Shown here: positions 1 through 12,400 of the stretch, piece by piece
Numbering within the stretch: the first letter of the stretch is position 1
Layout of the letters: the number at the start of each line of letters is the position of its first letter
NCBI GenBank assembly: GCA_900548495.1
Contig: URKT01000016.1
Coordinates: 1-30,574, forward strand
From: an uncultured Collinsella sp.
Lineage (GTDB): Bacteria > Actinomycetota > Coriobacteriia > Coriobacteriales > Coriobacteriaceae
Length of the DNA stretch: 30,574 bases
Direction: 5' to 3'
The notes under the pieces: model-generated
Told to the model about the DNA's origin: nothing
Databases searched by the model: none
Seen by the model: only the letters and a program-made list of their open reading frames with translations
Position numbers and translations under genes: made by a program

Positions 1-254
1 CCGTTGCCGCGCCCCGCAGTGCCCGCTTCCCCCGAGAACAATTATCAGTGCAGGTAGAAAGCTTGCCGATTTTCGAAAAAGCCGGCTATGGTTGACCCCT
101 GTGACCAAAACGTAGTAGATAGGTCCTTTTCGTGGCAAACGGTCCGACCAGTCTTTTTGGGTTGTGGGGGATAAAGATTGCCGGTCGATTTGTCCTACTG
201 GGGCATGTCGATGGCGCGAGTGGTTCGATTTTGAGCCTGAGTGGCAACCCGAGG
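1..254. other. left-edge non-coding stretch
   Basis: I see no convincing gene here; the open frames are short and lack ribosome binding sites. The only promoter-like signal is TTGACC at 92-97, an 18-bp gap and TAGATA at 116-121, pointing right. It would give a leader of about 290 nt before the giant adhesin gene and may be a secondary promoter. Confidence 0.3.
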
Positions 255-287
255 CGAAATTTCGGGTCACCCAAATTGCTACAATTT
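255..287 (+). promoter_or_regulatory. extended -10 promoter of the giant adhesin with two overlapping palindromes
   Basis: TG-C-TACAAT at 277-285 is an extended -10 element with no good -35, so transcription would start near 292. Two perfect inverted repeats cover this site: CGAAATTTCG at 255-264, where a -35 box would sit, and AAATTG-CTA-CAATTT at 273-287, over the -10. They could be operators. The promoter call is from sequence alone. Confidence 0.45.
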
Positions 288-300
288 TAAGCATATAGCG

Positions 301-417
301 ATGTCCTGCCTTGCGTTTCTGCGCGGGGGGGGGCGTATATTTGCATCGATGGGGACGACACACATATATAGCGAGCCGCTGCTTGACGTCCTCATGGATT
401 GGGGAGGGCCTTCATGA
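301..417 (+). CDS. possible 38-codon leader ORF overlapping the adhesin start
   Basis: A frame opens at ATG 301 (MSCLAFLRGGGRIF...), crosses the nine-G run as three glycine codons, and stops at TGA 415-417. That stop overlaps the adhesin start ATG 414-416 as ATGA, an arrangement typical of translational coupling. There is no clear ribosome binding site before ATG 301, and the predicted transcript start is only about 9 nt upstream, so leaderless initiation would be needed. Further in-frame ATGs lie at 349 and 394. Whether it is translated is unknown. Confidence 0.2.
   Translation: MSCLAFLRGGGRIFASMGTTHIYSEPLLDVLMDWGGPS
325..333 (+). repeat. G9 homopolymer in the adhesin leader
   Basis: Nine consecutive G residues lie about 80 nt upstream of the adhesin start codon and within its predicted 5' leader. 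Tracts of this kind upstream of surface-protein genes are a known substrate for slipped-strand length change and phase variation. Confidence 0.9.
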
Positions 418-3400
418 ATCGCGCGTGTGCGAGAGCTCGAGAAATGCTAAAGCCTTTTGGCAAGAAAACCAATACCGCAAAGCGTGTCCTGAGGGTTTTG
501 GCCGTCCCGCTGGCGGCGTGTGCACTCTTGTTTGGTGCGACGAGTGCGTCGGCCGACCAAACAGTTCCCTTTAGCAACCACATCGTGAAGACGGTGAATC
601 CCACCGGCACTACGGTCAATTTGTTCGACTATTGGGTCGTGAACGGCGACAACGATAAGTCCGTCAACATAAACAACAATAATGGCAATGACAACACCGG
701 CATCAACAAAGGTCACCAGCTCAAGTTCAATGGCGGTGCCGGATCGGGCATTAATAAATGGACGGGAAAAAGCGGCATTGGCGGCTTTGGACGTCTTCAA
801 TTTGTGAAGAACACGCTGGTAGATGGCTATCCGTCAATCAAAGCCGGCACCTACACCTCCTATAACACGAGTGGTACGTACACCGACGAGTCGCTGGCTT
901 ATCTCTTTAATAACGACAGCCAGGTCAACGGCAAGGCCGTTTACAACAAAGTGCAAGGCCTTTTCCAGCTCAAGGATGGCTATTACGTTTACGACTCGTA
1001 CGGCTCTGACGGCAACTATGCTGTGTATAACTCCACGACTAACTCCTTTGACGTCTACGATAAGGCTGGCGTATATAAGGACAGCGTGTCAGATGCGAAT
1101 CGGGGTCAGTTCTTCCCCTTTGACTCGGCTGACAAGGTTTTTGAAGAGAGGAGCGGCCAGCTTTCTCCTATAGGGATAACGGACGGAACGAACGATAAGC
1201 TCAACCACCACTTTGGCATGTCCATGACCACGGAGTTTGTCCAGCCTAAGGAAGGCAAGACCACCGATCTCAAAGACATGGTCTTTAAGTTCTCGGGTGA
1301 CGACGACGTATGGGTGTACATCGATGGCGTACTCGTGGGCGATCTGGGTGGCATTCATGAGAAGGCAACGCTCGAGATCAACTTCGCTAACGGTGAAGTA
1401 AAAGTCGGTCATGTCGACGGTGCGAATGGAACCAAGAAGGAAATCGAAAAAACCAACATCAAGGCAAAGTTCGAAGACGCCGGCGCAGATACTACCAACT
1501 TCTTCGGCAACACCTTCCGCGACAGCACCAAGCATACGCTGAGCTTCTTCTACCTGGAGCGCGGCGCGGGTGCATCGAACATGTCGCTTAAGTTCAACCT
1601 CACCACCCTGCCGTCGTCCGAGGTCGCGAAGGTCGACCAAAACGGCGAGGCAGTCAATGGCGCAACCTTCAAGCTGTACCGGTCCGATGGACCAGATGCC
1701 GACTGGAATAAGGGTGAGCTCGTCGCTCAGGGCACGACGAAAGACAGGGGTCAGCTGATACTTCAAAAGTCGAACGGCTCCGTCCTCTCGTTTGACGAAG
1801 AGCACAACACCAATCATTGCGACTACTTTGTACTCAAAGAGACAGACCTGCCCGAGGGATACCGCTCGAGCCTGACCTCGTCGACCACTGCAACGCCAGG
1901 TGAGCTGCACCTGCAGTATAAGCAGGCTGCGGCGAGTGGCTCGGGTGGTGTGGTGGTTGCACCGCAGACGACGGTCACCACGGCCGACGGCAAGTCATGG
2001 ACGGGCAGCCGCATGTGGCTGAACGGCGGCTATCTGGCTGCCAAGGAGACTATTTCCCTAGATAAAGATACGCAAGACAATAAGGGCAACGCCATTAGCT
2101 CGGGTACGACCTTCGCCGTCGTGCTCAAGCTCACCGGTGCGAGCGAGGACCACACAAGCGAAGACGCATGGACGGCGGTCACGGGCAACCCGCTCAATGG
2201 CTATAAGCTGTGCTCCGCGCACGGCATTGCCGGTGCGGTCGAGGCTGCCAAATCGGCGGACACGAGTGTCTTTGATGTTGATACCAAGGGCGACTACGTG
2301 GTGACGGTCAGGTCGCTGCCCGGAGATATCGAGAAGTACGCCGCCATGATGACGGACAAGTCGAAGGCGGAATATACCGTGGCGGTGTATCACACCACGG
2401 CATCGTCTCTGGCGGGGGCAACCATCGACAACACCTCTATGGTCCAATATCAAACGATAAACAGGCAGTTCTCTACGGTGATCCACCTCACCAACGTTCA
2501 GAACCGTCTGTTTGTGCAGAAGGTTGACGACCTGGGCAAGCCCGTGAACGACGCGACGTTTCAGCTGTACCAGGCCAAGGACGTTACTGGCAATAGCCCC
2601 AGCACGTATGCCATCAAGCCCGGTGCCGAGCCGTATGACACCGTGAAGGCGAACGACGCGACCTATCCGTATGAGATTAAGGGTACGGCATGCTTTCCAC
2701 TCGATTCGGTAAACCACAAACCCCTTACCAAGGGTACGTACTACCTGCGTGAGTCTGTAAGCCCGGACGGCTATGAGATTAACAACACTATCACCAAGGT
2801 GATTGTGGATGATTCGGGCGTGTATGTGGATGCCGGTGAGAAAGGCGACGGCGTGCTCAGCGTGAGCGGCCCGGGTTCGCTGATCGCCTCCCTGGCACAG
2901 TTTGGCTCTCCTGACTCCATTGACAACACGCTTACGCACATCAAAGGCAAGCTGCAGAGTGCAGTCGTTGACGCCGACGGAAACCTGACATGGGGCCAGA
3001 AGAGTACCGCCGAGGGCGTGACGCCTTCGCTCGAAAACGACTTGATGCACATGCGCTATGACAAGACGGCGCAGGGCACCAAGACCGTCTTGCGCTATGT
3101 CGAGGACGGTGGCGAGCGCAACGACCAGCTGGCGACGATCTTTGCCGATACGGGTATCAACCGCATGGCCCTCTATCAAGAGGATGACTCAGCATATATA
3201 GACGATGCCTCCAAAACTCGTACTAACTTGGGCACGCTTCAGCTCAACCATCTCTTTACCACGGCAACGGCCGTGCAGTATGCCGACCGTCGCGTGGCAC
3301 GCCTGCAAGTGACTAAGACTGTGACGGCGGACAGTGGCCTTACCGCGCCCGCCAAGGATGCGAACGGCAATGACCTGACGTTTAGGTTTAAGTTCACCCT

Positions 3401-6400
3401 GCCAGAGTCCGAGAATGGCTACGAGGCGCATGTGTTCGATGCGGACGGCAAGGCCGTGGGCAATTCCTTTAGGCTCCACAACGGCGACACCCATTCCATC
3501 AAGGCTGGCGAGACCATTCGCGTATACGACCTTAAGAAGGGCGACAGCTATAGCGTGAGCGAGCTCACCACTAAGGGCGAGGAGTCCAGTGGCAATGTGC
3601 TGGCGAGCATCGTTAACACCGTGACCGGCTCTGCCGACGAGTCGGTGCTTCCGGCCGGCTTTAGCCTCGTGAACCGCAAGGCCGGCGGCGAGGAGCAGTC
3701 CGGAACCGGCAACACCATCGAGGGCAAGATCGTCGCGCTCGAGGACGGAAAGATTCCCGCGAGCAACAAGCTAGAGTTCACCAACAACTACAGTGTCAAC
3801 CCCGTAAAGAATGGCCTAAGCGCCAAGAAGTTGCTCGAAGGTCGCGATTGGGCCGATGGTGATTCCTTTACCGTGCAGCTTACAGCCGACGACGGCGTCC
3901 CCATGCCCAATGGCGCCAAGAGCAAGGTGTCGACGGTCGAGCTTACCAAGAATTCCCAGACGCAAACGGTTGGCGACATCACCTATAAGACGGCGACGTT
4001 TGGCGATATTACCTATACCAAGCCCGGCACGTACACCTATACCATCTCGGAGGTTATCCCCGGTTCCAATGCCGGGGCAGATGGCATAAGCTACTCCGCC
4101 GCCTCCTATATCGCGACGGTTGTGGTGAATGACAATCATGCCGGCGCTCTGGTCGTTACGAGCGTGAAGGTGGTGCAGGAGTGCAACGACGCGGGCGTCG
4201 ACACCAAGACAGAGGTTGCCGATGCGATCTTCACCAACCGCTACGACGAGCATGAGGGGAACATCACCATCCATGCTCAAAAGAACCTAGTCGACAACGC
4301 CGGAACGTTCCCGCTTGCCAGGAATGCCTTTACCTTTACGCTCGAGGGCGTGGGTGGCTATGCGGATGCCAGCGCGGTATTCAGCCTCGATACGGTCGAT
4401 AAGAACATGGCGGCCCCCATGCCTCAGGGTACCGAGGGCAACATCGCAACCGTGGGCAACAACGCCGACGGCACGGTGACGTGGCCAGAAATCTCCTATA
4501 CCGCAAAGCCGGATGCGGGACGCGCCTACGTTTACAAGTTCGCCGAGAATCGCGGCAGCGTTACGGGCATGACCTACGATGGATCGGTCTATTACGCCGT
4601 GGTGCGCAACGCCAAGAAGGGCGCCGGCATCCAGACCTCGATCGAGTACTACAAGATTGCAGAAGACGGCTCGGTAAAGCAGCTGGACACGAATGTCACG
4701 CCCTCCTTTACCAATATATATAGTGTGGATCCCACGAGCGTGACCCTACAGGGCCAAAAGACGGTGAGCGGTCGTGACTGGAATCAGGGCGAGAGCTATG
4801 CCTTTAACCTTGCTGCCGCTACGGACGATGCCGGTGCGACCGGTTTGGGCAAGACCACAAAGCAGGCGGTAACGGATGGGGCTGTTGCCATCGGCGTCAA
4901 CCGGGCTGTCGCCAGTGCGCCCGCGACGGGGCGCGTGGCCTCGTTCGCCTTTGGCACCGAAGCCGCCCCGACCGTGACGTTCAACCGCGCAGGCACCTTT
5001 AGCTTCAACATCACCGAGAAAGCTGCGCAGGATGGCCAGGCGGGCATGTCCATGGACAAGCACACCGCCCGCGCGACCGTTGTGGTGACCGATCTGGACG
5101 AGTCGGGCAACCACGCGGGCAAGCTACGCGTGTCGAGCGTGACCTACGCCAACACCGGTGCCTCCGATGCGGACAAGATCGTAACCGACAAGGCTGCCTT
5201 TACCAACGCGTACCGTGCATCGGGCACCTTTGATGGCGTGACGGTGAGCAAGACTCTTGAGGGTCGCGCCTCTACCGCGGGCCAGTTTACCTTTGCCGTG
5301 ACGGGCCTTTGGTACAACGGCGTTCAGACATCGGTCGATGGCTCCGAGGCCAGCCTGTCCAATACGGCGGCAGGAGCCAGCGTATCCGGTGCCGTGGTGG
5401 GCGCAAGCGGGCAAGAGAAGCTCTTTGCCCGCGACCTCACGGAGCAGGATCTGGGCCATACGTTTGCCTATCGCATTCACGAGAACCAGCCTGCTGCCGC
5501 CGGCTACGCCTATGACACCAACTACACGGGTGATGCCATCGTGCTCGTTAAGGTCCTTGCGCGCAAGAACGACCCTGCCAAGCTCTACACCGTGACGACC
5601 GTGCTCAAGGGTGCGGGTGTGACGGAGTTGCTGGGCGATGGCACCGATGCGAGCGCGTTGACGGACGAAAAGATCGTCGAGCTCAAGCAAAAACCGAATA
5701 CCTACGTGCAGCAGTACGATGCAAGTGAGGCCGGTGCCACAACGCCTGCCGTCTCGTTTGTGAACCGTTACACGGCAAGTCTCGACTATGGCGCCGCTGG
5801 CGGTTTGCAGATCGAGAAGACGTTGACGTATCCCAAGGACGCGACCATTTTTAGCTCGCCTAAGAGCACGTTCCGTTATATCGTCAAGCCTGCCGACGAG
5901 ATATCTGCCAGCAAGGTTGGCATTTCCACGGACGGCAAGGTCTTTGAGACCGCAAATGTCGAGGCCGACGCCCCCAAGACCGTGAGTTTGATACCTGCGG
6001 GTGGGTTGACCTTCACTCAGGATGATGCCGGCAAGACGTTCACCTATACGGTGAGTGAGATTGACGACAAGGCGACGGGCTATACGTACGACAAGACGGT
6101 CCATACGGTTAAGGCTGTCGTGGCGGATAACGGCGACGGTACGCTTAGAGTCGCGACAGCGGTAAGCAAACAGGTCGATGGCAAGGACGAGCTCGAGGGC
6201 CGGTGGATCTATCCGTCTGGTGCAACGTCCACCGGTGTCGCGACGGTCAAATTCAAGAACACCTATACGGTCACCGAGGCGGCAACCTACACCCCGTCCG
6301 TGACAAAGGTGGTTGTCGGTGCCGATGCTCCGGACAAGTTCACCTTTGCCATGACCGCGGCTGACGATGCTACCAAGGCTGCCATCAACGGCAAGCTCAT

Positions 6401-9400
6401 CACCGGCTCTTCGATGAGTGCGGACAACGGCTATGCCGAGAAGAAGCAAACGAAGGAGGGACTCAAGGACGGGGAGCACTATCAGGTTAACTTCTCGAAG
6501 CTCACCTTCAACAAGCCGGGCACGTATAAGTTCGCTATGAACGAGCTGGCCCCGAATGGCGGTCTCGGCGAGTGGACGTATGACGCGCATACCTATAACC
6601 TGACCATCACTGTAACCGATGAGGGCGGCAAGCTTGTGGCCCGCGCCGATGGCGCGACCGGCTCGGAAGGCTTCATCTTCACCAATAGTTACCAAACTTC
6701 AACGAGCTACGAGCTCCAGGGTGGTCTGGAGATCGTCAAGACGCTCAACGGGCACGACCTGCATGCCGGCATGTTTGGCTTCACGGTGACAGGCGAAGAT
6801 ACCGCCTCAACCGAAAAGCTCAAGACGCTGCTGCGCGCGGATGAGGGTAAGCTCACCGTTAAGAACGATGAGCCGCAAACCGATGGCACGTCCCATACCG
6901 GTGTTTTGGGCGGCCTGACCTTTGCGACGAAAGATGCGGGTAAGACGTTTACCTACAAGGTTGTCGAGAATGACGGCGGCAAGGGCGGCTATACATACGA
7001 CTCCACCTATTGGAAGGTAGAGATTGCGGTTAAGAAACGCGATAACGGTTCGCTCTATACCGTGACCACGGCCAAGCACTATGACGCCAAGAACGTCGAG
7101 CTTTCCGCTGATGCGAAGTTTAGCTCCGAGAGCGGTACCGCCAAGGCCCAGGTGTCCTTTACCAACAGCTACATCGCGAAAGGAACCTTTGAGGGTCTTG
7201 CTGCCGAGAAGGTAATGGACTCCCGCGACAAGATCGAGGCTGGCCAGTATACGTTTGACCTGTATGCCGAGAAGGCCGATGGCTCGCTCAAAAAGATGGA
7301 TGAGGGCACGACCCAGGCGGGCGAGAACGGTACCGCAACGGTCGACTTCGGCAAGGTTTACTTTAAGCTTGGCGATGCTACCAGCGAAACTCATGAGCAG
7401 ACGATTGACCTTGCCCGCGCCGCCAACGATGGTGTTGCCACCAAGCAACACAATGCCGACCACACCACTACCTACAGCTTTAACCTGGTGGCAAAGGAGC
7501 GCTTGGCCAGCCTGCCCGCGGGCGTGCGCCCCGTGGATACGTCTGCGACGTGCCGGGTGCTGCTCGAGGTGACCGACAACAACGATGGCACGCTGACGTC
7601 CAAGGTGACCTATCGCGATGGTACCGAGAACGGCAAGATCGTCTTCCACAACACGCGTGACAAGGTCAAGACGATCGGCACGGTCGCAAAGCCCAATGTG
7701 GACATCGACGGGCAGCTGCTCTCTGTGGGCGACTCCTACGTCTACACCATTAACTGGGTCAACACCGAGGCCGATGACAATGGCAACCTGGTTCCGGCCA
7801 AGGTGACCGTGACCGACGAGCTTCCCACGGGCGTCGTGTTCGAGGCCTTTGAGGGCAAGAACGCCGATAAGGGCACCGCGAGTGGCCAGTCGCTCACTTG
7901 GAACCTGGGCGAGCAGCCTGCGGGCAGCCACGGTTCGGTGCGCGTGCGCGTCAAGATTACCGAGGATGCTGTGAAGGACGCCCAGGGTGCGGTCGGCGCC
8001 ATCAACAATGCTGCCACCGTTACGATCGGCAACAAGAGCTATACCGGCACCACGACCAATTACGTGCCCAAGAAGTCTGAGAGCGATGCTCAGGATTCAA
8101 CGGGGTCGGGTGTGGCGCTGGGTGATGAGCTCACCTACACCATCGGCTACAAGAACACCGAGGGCGCGTCTGCCACGGTGACGATCACCGATGCCGTTCC
8201 CGCGGGAACCGAGTTCGTGGGGTTCGCCGGCGACCATAAGGATGCCGGCTCCAAGGACAATGACGGCAACCTCACCTGGGCATTGAAGGACGTTCCCGCC
8301 GGCAAGGAGGGCACGGTTCAGTTTAAGGTCCGCGTGACCGAGGACGCGTTTAAGAGCGGTGGCGCTTCGGGCGACATCTCCAACCAGGCGTCGGTGGCGG
8401 TCGGCAACAACCCTGCCGTTAAGACCAACACCACTACCGACGAGGTGTCTGACGGCCGCCTGACGCTGAGCAAGACGGTCACGGCCGCCGAAGGCATTGT
8501 CGCGCCCAACAAGGCATTTACCTTTAGGGTGCTGCTCTATCAGGCCGATGGCACAACGCCTCTGACCGGTACCTTTGCGTATGCTGGCCGTCCCAGCGGC
8601 ACCAACGGCACCTATGTAAGTGGACAGATCAAAAGCGGGGACACCATCGCGCTTAAGGCCGGCGGCTCCGTGACGGTTACCGTGCCCGTGGGCGCTCGCT
8701 ACGAGGTGCAGGAGCTCGACTCCAAGGGCGACCTCATGACGAGTGAGGACGGCTTTGCGGTTGCCGATAAGGCGAATCCCCAGAAGGGTACCATCGGACA
8801 GGCGACGCAGGTGGGCTTCACCAACGTCTACAGCGTGGAGTCCACGAAGGTGGAAAACGCCTTTAAGGTGCAAAAGAAGATCTCCGGACGCAACTGGACT
8901 AAGACGGATGCCTTTACCATGACGCTGACTGCCCAGGGTGAGGCACCCATGCCCAAGGGCGCCAAGGAGGGCGTGTCGACGATTGAGTTGCACAAGGATG
9001 CCCAGGTCGGCAACTTCGGTGCTATCGAGTACACCAAGCCCGGTACCTATACCTATATGATTACCGAGCAGTCGGGTGACGAGGCGGCACTCACGTTCTC
9101 GAAGGCCACCTATCGTGCCACCGTCACGGTGACCGACAACGGCGCCGGCAAGCTGTCTGCCAAGACCAAGATTGCACAGCTGGCTGACGATGCGGGCGAC
9201 GCTGCTGAGCGCACGGTCGAGGCGGCGGTCTTTACCAACACCGCCAAGACCGGCAGCCTCACCGTCAAGAAGACGGTCGTCGGCGGCGACAGCCAGCGCG
9301 AGTTCGGCTTTGCGGTCACGCTGACCGACGGGGACGGCGAGCCCGTCTCCGGCACCTTCGGCAAGGGCGAGCACGCCGTGACGTTCACGGACGGCAAGGC

Positions 9401-12400
9401 GACCTTCACGCTTAAGGACGGCGGGGAGAAGACCATCGCCGGCCTGCCCGTGGGCGCGCGCTACACCGTGACCGAGGACGCCGCCGAGGGCTGCACGACC
9501 ACGGTCAACGGGGCTGACGGCTCCAAGGCCGAAGGCGCCGTGACCGAGGACGGCGCGACCGTCGCGTTCACCAATACGTACGGAACGGCCGCCGAGGGCA
9601 GGGACGTCTCCACCGCGGGGCTCTTCACCAAGGCGCTCGAGGGCCGCGACTGGGCCGAGGGCGACAGCTTCCAGTTCACGCTTACGGGCGAGGGCAGCGC
9701 TCCCATGCCCGAGGGGTCTGTCGACGGCTCCAAGACCGTCAGTGTGACGGCTGCCGCCGGCACCAAGGCGGGCGATAGGGTCGCCTTCGACTTCGGAGCC
9801 ATCCGCTACACGCTCAATGACATCAAGGATGCCGGGTTCGTCGAGGTTGGCGGCAAGCGCGTGCGCGCCAAGACCTTCACCTACACGGTGCGCGAGGTCA
9901 GGCCCGATGACGGCTCGGCCATCGCCGGCGTGGACTACGACGGCCACGTCGCCACGATGACGGTGACTGTGACCGACGACGGCTCCGGCAACCTCACGGC
10001 CACGACGCCCGCGATCGCGCAGGCGAGCGGCGGCGACTTCGTCAACACCTACACGACCGAGCTCGACTACTCGGCCCGCGCGGGCGTGCGCCTGTCCAAG
10101 ACGCTCTCCGGCCGCGCCATGGAGGCGGGGCAGTTCGCCTTCACCGTGACCGCGGATGCCGAGACGGCCGCCAAGCTCGGCCTCAAGACCGACAAGGATG
10201 CCTACGCCGTGGCCGCTGCCGATGACGGAGAGGCCGACCTGATCGACCTCGTCGGCGGTGCCGCGGGCAGCGACGTGAGGTTCACCGACGCCGACGCGGG
10301 CAAGACCTACAGCTTCACCGTCACCGAGACCAAGCTCGGCGGCGAGGGCTACGCCAACGACACCGCGCCGCGCACGGTGACCATCGCGCCCGCCTACGAT
10401 GCCGCGACGGGCAAGCTCACGGTCACGACCACAGTTGCCAAGGACGGTGTCGAGGTCGCCCGCAGCGAGGTCTCCACGGCAGATGACGTCACGGCGACGC
10501 CTGCGCCCGTGACGGTCGCGTTCGAGAACTCCTACGAGGCCACCGGCGTGCTCGGCGGCGAGGGCAACGTGGCAATTAATGCCACCAAGACGCTGGCGGG
10601 CCGCGCCGCGGCGGCGGGCGAGTTCTCGTTCTCCGTCCGCGATGCCCAGGGTAACGTGGTCGCGACTGCGACCAACCAGGCCTCCGGCGACGGCGAGGCC
10701 GCGGGACTCGCGTTCTCGCCCATTGCCTACACCACCGACACTCTCGAGCGGATGGTGGCGGACGGCATCGCCACCAGGGCCGCCGACGGCTCCTGGGTCA
10801 TTCCCTATACCGTATCCGAGGACGGCACGGACCGGCTGCCCGCGGGCGTGACGGCGACCGCCTCGAGCTTCGACATCACGGTCAAGGTGACCGATGACGG
10901 CAAGGGCGGGCTGGACGTTAGCGTGGTCTACCCCGAGGGCTCCGGCGGCACGCTGTCGTTCGTGAACGGCTACGGCACCAACGAGGCGACAGTCGACCTC
11001 GCGGGCACCAAGACGCTGGCGCTCAGCCAGGCCGGTCTCGGCCTGGCGCAGGCCGACATCGCGGGCAAGTACACCTTTAAGATTGAGCCGCTGGACGGCG
11101 CGCCCGCGCCGGTCGACGCCTCCGGCAAGACGGTAACCGAGGCGACCAACGACGCCGCCGGCAACGTCGAGCTGGGCCACGTCACGTTTAAGCAGCCGAG
11201 CGACCTCGATGACGTCGAGATCGACGGCGACGGCCTGCGCACCAAGACGTTCGCCTATCGGGTGAGCGAGTCCGGCTCGGTCGACGGCGTGGTCAATGAC
11301 GCGACGGCGATCAGGACCTTCACGGTCAAGGTGGTCGAGGACACCAACGCGGGCACGCTCGCCGCGGAGGTCCTGCCCGCAGAGGGCACGCCCGAGGGCA
11401 AGGGCGCGTTCGAGTTCACCAACACCTACGTCGTGAACCCGACGCCGAGCTCCGTCACCGACCAGATCAAGGTGAGCAAGAAGCTTAAGGGCCGTGACCT
11501 GGCCGAGGGCGAGTTCGAGTTCCAGCTGGTCGAGATTGCCGCCGACGGCAGCGAGAGCGTTGCGGCGACGGGCAAGAACGCCGCCGACGGCACGGTCGCG
11601 CTCAGCCCCGTCACCTACACCGCGCCCGGCACGCACAGCTATGAGCTGCGCGAGGTCGCCGGCACGGCGGGCGGCGTGACGTACGACAGGGCGACGTACC
11701 GCGTGCGCACGACGGTCACCGATGCCGGAAACGGCATGCTCACCGTCAGGCACGAGCTGGCGGATGCCGAGGGCAATCCCACGGGCGACGACTCGGTGAC
11801 GTTCACCAACGGCTACGAGGCCGCGCCCGTCACCCTCAAGCTGGGCGCCGCCAAGGTGCTCAAGGGCGCCGAGCTCAAGGCGGGCCAGTTTGGCTTTGAG
11901 CTCAAGAGCCGGGACGGCAAGGTCATGTCGACCGCCAAGAACGCCGCGGACGGCGGCGTCACGTTCGATGCGCTGACGTTCAAGCAGGCCGGCACCTACA
12001 CCTTCACGGTGAGCGAGGTCGACGACGGCCAGGCGCACGTGACCTACGACAAGGCGGTGCGCAAGATCGTCGTCACGCTGAGCGACGAGGCGGCCGACGG
12101 CACCAAGACGGGCTACCTGTCGGCGAGGGTCTCCTACGAGGGCGACGCCAACGTGCCGCCGGTCTTCACCAACAGCTACGCCGAGGAGCCCGGCACCCCC
12201 GAGAACCCCGGCACGCCGGGCGGCGGCTCGGGCGGCGGTTCAGATAACGGCTCCGGCAGCGGCGCTAGCGGTGACGGCTCCAAGGGCGGTATGCCCGACA
12301 CCGGCGACCGCAGCCTGCCGCTTGAGGCGCTCGGCGCCATGGCCGGCATCGGCGCGCTGACCGCAACGGGCGGCGCGGTCCTGTACCGCAGGCGCCGCTA

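Noticed and set aside
399..413. TTG 399 as the adhesin start
   Set aside because: It would lie upstream of and overlap the GGGGAGGG ribosome site that is well placed for ATG 414.
5124..6695. 523-codon antisense frame within the adhesin
   Set aside because: Same codon-bias artefact; no recognisable domain or ribosome site.
8097..12038. 1313-codon open frame antisense to the adhesin
   Set aside because: It mirrors the high-GC, TTC/GCC-biased codons of the sense gene, which suppress stops on the opposite strand. It is rich in Arg, Gly, His and Val without domain motifs, and the sense frame has clear domains.
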